Positions 21,819 through 25,824 of a DNA stretch of 25,824 nucleotides are shown here, piece by piece; position 1 is the first letter of the stretch, and every line of letters begins with the position of its first letter. Below the pieces are notes generated by a model. It searched no databases. It was not told the origin of the DNA and saw nothing but the letters and a program-made list of their open reading frames with translations. The stretch is from Dicyema japonicum. Taxonomy: Eukaryota > Dicyemida > Rhombozoa > Dicyemidae. Both the position numbers and the translations under genes were made by a program. The DNA lies in assembly GCA_011109175.1 (NCBI GenBank), contig RDEW01000011.1, positions 1,172,877-1,198,700 on the forward strand, given 5' to 3'.

Positions 21819-24384
21819 TCATTCTGGAATACTCGAGGGTAATTTTGGAATTCGAGGGGGTGTGTCTGGGATTACAATATTAGAGTATTCCAAAAGCCTA
21901 ACAGTGATCTCCATGTCCGTCAGCAATTTCAAATCCTCTTTGTATGAGTCACTCTCCATCTAATCAGTAATATTACACAATGACATTTTTGTTCAGAAGA
22001 ATGTTAATCCCATCCACCCACAGATCATGTTCTTTTTTAGATGAGGCGATGAGAGAGATCTCCCCCTCCTCCTCGTCCGCAATAAGTGTCATGTACAAAT
22101 GAGCGTTGGAAGGGATCTAACATTAAAATTTGATTACTTTTTTGTTATTTTCATTGGCAAAACAGTCCTTCCCGACAATTATGACTTTGAGATTGGAAAT
22201 GTAAACAAAATAATCAAATAATATACTTTTGTCAGTTAAATTTTCATATGATACATCAGTGATGTTACTGCTGGAGTAATGCAGTATTTTCTTGTTTTTA
22301 GAAAGCCGAATAAATATATTTTTATCTGAAATAAACTCAGAAAATGCCCTTTAGTCTGGATTTCGAGTATCTCGAGAACAAAGTTCCCTTTGTCAAGTGA
22401 GCAATCCTATTATATTTTATTAAATTTGTTATTTGAGGAATCAGAATCGTCTTTAGTTCTCTTAGAATGTAAGGTAAGGCATACTTTACAGGTTTGGCTT
22501 GACTTTGGGTTTCAGACAGGGCATATTCATGGGCAGTCCATATTTTTGCAATATCAGAGTATTTTAGTCCGTTTATTTGTCTCTTAATGGCGTCGAACGT
22601 GTACACATTGTCACATGCTCTTATAAGCTGTTCCTTCATTACAGCCATCACGTTGTGCATCTCCGTGTAAGTTGCCTTCATGTCTCTCCAGTCATAAAGA
22701 AACACCGGAAGACAGATATTAAAAAAGGAATAAAATGAAAATTCATTGAATTTGATTGCCAAAAATGTTTTCCTTGATTTGTCTATATTTATACCACGTG
22801 TAACCCTGTTTGTTGAAATTTAAATATTCCAGTAAAATGTTTACTAGGCTTTTGACTATACTTGTGAACGAATTTCCTTCATTTTTTTGTGAGTAATCCA
22901 AAATAAACTAAATATTCAGTGAATCAGACTTTGAGCAAATTAATTGGCTGAATTAGGGAGTATCTGACTAGGCATTCCAATGCAAGAGCCCCGGGAGGAG
23001 ATTCCTTAAATACAGTCATGTCTAGGTTGTCTTTCTAGAATCTGAACACGTGGAAATACCAGATTTATGGTACTGAAGGTATTTTTGGATTGATTCGACA
23101 AAGCTTCATTAATACTGGACTTGATGGTCTCAAAGCACGTGTTTAAAGTCTGGTGGATAATATGCAAGTAAACATTGTTGTCGACGGTAATGTCAGCCAA
23201 TTCTAATTCTGACTCAAAATAAAAGTTTTGGATAGAAATGATGAGATCCAATATTTCATCTGAGAAATTCATATTTTCCGTTATTAGAATCTACGTGAAA
23301 ATAAATACGACCAGACTGCGGACAATGCTTTCCTTTGTGGGTTCAGTGACTTCCTAAAATAACTGTGATTTATACTTTTCTGAATTCTGGACAGCTTTTG
23401 GTCATAACTGTGTTTGTTAGTTTGAGAACACAAAGCAGAATTTCCTCCAAACTATAAAAAGCAGAGTTTTTGTCCCCAATTCCAAGTTTGGCGCATCTTT
23501 AAAAGTTACTAGTGAATTACACTGTTGAACTATGGAGAAGGAATTGCATAACAAGTCAACACAGTTAGCATCGGGAATTCGTTGAGGACTGGCAAATTAG
23601 GGATAATTATACTAGTTACTGAATATTATTTCTAGTATTTCTATCGTCCAACGTAGTAGTGATAGATTTGTCAGACACATACGAGATTTCACGGTGGAAG
23701 CGATCTGTTAGTGATTAAAGATGTACCTTAATCAAACACTCTTTGTCAATGATTTTATGTTGAGTATGGTCAACGTCTATGATGTCGTACATGATTCTTA
23801 AACAGAACTGATAGTCTTCAGACAATCTGAAATTAAATTATTTTTACGATTCAGTATCGTTGAAAATTGAAATAACTCTAGAAAATCCGTTTATTTCGAC
23901 AAAGTGTTTTATTGAGTCCACGTTTACCAAAAACTGGGTGATTTCCTCAAGAGCTTTAGTTTTTTGGGATTTTTCGCTCTTTTTCAGTGTTTCCAACGTT
24001 TGGGTAATCCTATCTTCCTACCAATAAGCAACTATGCAACCATTTTGGTTTCAAAGTAGAGAATTTGTCGGTTTTGGACAATATGTTTATTCTACGAATT
24101 TATATATGATAGTTTCACGTGCATTAATTAGGAACTAACCTTTTCTGTGAGGACAGTAATTTTGTTTTGTTTGTCCTTAATCAATAGTTGATAAATGCTG
24201 TAATCCCTGATATTCCAACTATAATATCTCACATAATCAACCATTCAGCTACTTCTGATATAAGGCTTTTTATTGATTTATTCTGTAAATCTCATTAAAA
24301 TTGGCATACATCATTTATTACTATGAATAATGTCGGTTGGTCGGGACAATGAATTTCCAACTTTTTAATCTGACAATCTGCCAT
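21819..24384 (-). CDS. ELMO: ELMO/CED-12 engulfment and cell motility protein, 18 exons
   Basis: Scaffold that binds DOCK-family Rac exchange factors and directs Rac activation in engulfment and migration, at the cytoplasmic side of the plasma membrane. Exons (minus): 24384-24310, 24282-24242, 24218-24140, 24091-24041, 24017-23848, 23826-23727, 23704-23613, 23588-23523, 23496-23376, 23353-23312, 23290-23050, 23021-22930, 22907-22795, 22772-22485, 22460-22380, 22348-22138, 22116-21985, 21959-21819. They join to 711 residues (human ELMO1 727), colinear end to end. Introns are 21-48 nt. N-terminal Ras-binding/armadillo part 1-300; ELMO domain about 300-540 (SPPGALALE, WRDMKATYTEMHNVMAVMKE); PH about 550-665 (IFIRLSKNKKILHY, closing helix LWVDGIN); C-terminal PDTPPRIPKLP, a Pro-rich ligand for the DOCK SH3. 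No stops or frameshifts. The exon 8/9 and 15/16 junctions are the least certain. Confidence 0.95.
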
Positions 24385-24749
24385 TAATCCCTCCTAATAT
24401 TTTATTTTTTTTATTTTTTGTTTTTTTTAATTTATATATTAAATAAATAAAAATAAATTCCATTTTCCTGTTGGAATTGAATATTAAAATTTCACATAAA
24501 GTGAATGTATGCTTTCCAGTCACCACGTGGATATACATTCGTATCTCCACAGTATGACAATCGTCCTCTCCACTATTCCCATTGACCACCAGAAGACTGG
24601 TACTCTTCTCTTGTTCGGGTCCATCTTCAAGTTCTCTTGGTCGTACCGTCCTTGTTAGCCACTATTTCCTTTCCTCGAGAGGATGGGGGTAAATAAAAAA
24701 TATGCTCTCCGTCACCAAACAAGAGCATGAAAATTATCAATGCAATCAT
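24365..24749 (-). CDS. Small secreted or membrane protein with signal peptide, two or three exons
   Basis: The ATG at 24749 opens a clear hydrophobic signal (MIALIIFMLLFGDG). Exon 1 (24749-24647) joins exon 2 (from 24624) across a 22-nt GT-AG intron (24646-24625), which keeps the frame through DDGPEQEKSTSLLVVNGN, EDDCHTVEIRMYIHVV and GKHTFTL. Two ends are possible. Without further splicing the frame runs to a stop at 24365, overlapping the first 20 bases of the ELMO coding sequence and passing through Lys-rich AT sequence. A 28-nt intron (24495-24468) would create a TGA at the junction, giving 77 residues and leaving 81 bp to the ELMO start. The second looks more natural. I do not recognise the family; one Cys in the mature part gives no clue. 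Confidence 0.5.
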
Positions 24750-24772
24750 TCTAAATGATTTTCATTTATAGT

Positions 24773-25200
24773 TTAGACCACATTGGTCTTATTAAAGTTC
24801 CACCGTTCGAACATGTTCAACAAAACCATCTTCCTGGTCATGAGAAACATGAAAACCCGAGATGGCAACAATTTGTTAGTCGCATCAATAAGAAAAGCTC
24901 CTATTTCTGGAGAACGCAAAAACGAATCAAATTGGAGGATGCAGCACACAAATCTTCAAATTGGCAGTAAGCTACGATACCATACAAAAAAGTTGGATGA
25001 ATTTACTCATTACATTTTGTTAACTTACATCCTGTTAAAGTAATCTTGACGATTATCCCTTCTCTTCCGCAGTCTGAATTCCAACATAGTTTTTGTTACT
25101 TAAAATCAAAAATTGTGGGTTTAATGAGGCCCACCTGTAAGCAGTGATAGTTTTTTGCATCAAACATTTATCCAAACTTACGTTTCTGTTCACCAAAATT
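24773..25200 (-). CDS. Possible spliced gene, 3' part only, unrecognised
   Basis: Six minus-strand pieces (to 25182, 25134-25100, 25073-25029, 25005-24986, 24953-24924, 24900-24773) join in one frame across introns of 47, 26, 23, 32 and 23 nt. Two donors are GTAAGT. The frame gives VVLKILVNRN, VGLIKPTIFDFKLRKRRDN, LCAASSNLIRAFLIDATNK, LPSRVFMFLMTRKMVLLNMF and stops at 24775-24773. No 5' start was found and no family recognised. Exons of 20 and 30 nt and one GAG acceptor are weak points, and two plus-strand frames (24755-25043) overlap the last exon. If real, it ends 23 bp before the next gene's ATG. Confidence 0.3.
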
Positions 25201-25447
25201 TTCAGTACGACGTTTAAAGGTTTGCAGCACCCATATCAGATCAAGATCAGATTATTACCAAACTGAGTACCTCATGAATTCGCAATGGCGCCAAAATCAA
25301 CATGAGCACTATCACTTTGGATTGGAGATGTTAAGAAGAACCTAGAATCTTCATTGGCCCCGTGCGAGTGCGAGTACCCACACCAAGTTATCTATTTGGT
25401 CAACTATCCGCAAAGTGGGGAGTGCAAATTTCTATAACAATCTAAGG
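25201..25447. other. No recognisable gene
   Basis: No ORF, RNA or repeat supported. It may hold upstream exons of the doubtful minus-strand gene at 24773-25200. Confidence 0.4.
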
Positions 25448-25824
25448 CAGGGGTTCTCAACCTGGGGTCGATTCGACCCCCAGGGGTCTAAAATCAATCC
25501 AGATCGATCGTAAGGGGGTCGAAAATGAAATATTTGGGGGTCGAAAATATATTTAATCTTTTTCAATTTAAATTAAGTTAGTTTATTTTTAAAGTGGTAA
25601 ACCTTTGTTCTTTAAAATTTTTAAAATTACCATGCTTGTTTTTGTTCTGTATGAGTCTTTTTTCTACATTAAAAATTCGTCAATATAAAAATGAATATTT
25701 GTCATTTGGATTTATAAAAAAATTATTTTGATAATAGACCATATTATTTACTGTGTAATAAGTCATTATCAAATGATGCAATTAAACTGTCCAAATTGTT
25801 GGATCATCTTAGGAGAAAACATTC
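25448..25824 (+). mobile_element. hAT-type DNA transposon end (terminal inverted repeat and subterminal repeats)
   Basis: Begins with CAGGGGTTCTCAACCTGGGG, the terminal sequence typical of one large animal hAT group (ZBED5/Charlie-like). A near-perfect inverted repeat around 25462-25485 (CCTGGGGTCGA against TCGACCCCCAGG) follows, then two subterminal direct repeats GGGGGTCGAAAAT (25514-25526, 25536-25548). The other end lies beyond the window, so neither the 8-bp target duplication nor autonomy can be judged. No transposase frame is visible in the 377 bp present. Confidence 0.7.

Noticed and set aside
21607-21963. 118-codon plus-strand ORF
   Set aside because: Antisense to the last ELMO exon and the minisatellite; no domain of its own.
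24755-25043. Two overlapping plus-strand ORFs (71 and 86 codons)
   Set aside because: Neither has a recognisable motif, and they compete with a minus-strand frame; not enough evidence for any strand, so only the spliced minus model is listed, at low confidence.

Overview
The window reads as animal nuclear DNA from a lineage with extremely small introns. Three protein genes (a trefoil/GH31 glucosidase, a SAP-domain protein and an ELMO/CED-12 homologue) only become continuous after removing 36 GT-AG introns of 21-48 nt (mean about 24.5; eleven are exactly 22 nt). Standard code, metazoan-only domain combinations (trefoil + GH31; ELMO + PH) and this intron size point most strongly to a dicyemid mesozoan (Dicyema-like). 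That is an inference, not proof.

Layout. 1-1320: a tRNA-derived SINE and a decayed LINE fragment. 1950-5032 (-): complete 18-exon GH31 alpha-glucosidase with signal peptide and trefoil domain. 5033-12900: repeat-dominated, with pieces of several non-LTR retrotransposons on both strands, a second SINE and a hAT transposase fragment. 14092-14355: an unrecognised ORF. 14440-17025: a LINE fragment next to a broken myosin II motor pseudogene that is itself split by an opposite-strand LINE. 18079-18620 (+): three-exon SAP-domain gene. 18720-21690: LINE pieces, a third SINE nested in one of them, and a 46-bp minisatellite. 21819-24384 (-): complete 18-exon ELMO/CED-12. 24365-25200 (-): one probable small secreted-protein gene and one doubtful spliced gene, packed head-to-tail upstream of ELMO. 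25448-end: terminal part of a hAT-type DNA transposon.

The host genes are unrelated in function: luminal/lysosomal or digestive sugar cleavage, a putative nuclear SAP protein, and Rac activation/engulfment with DOCK proteins. About half the window is decayed mobile DNA. Most single-N gaps are flanked by near-identical direct duplications, so several apparent repeats are probably scaffolding artefacts.
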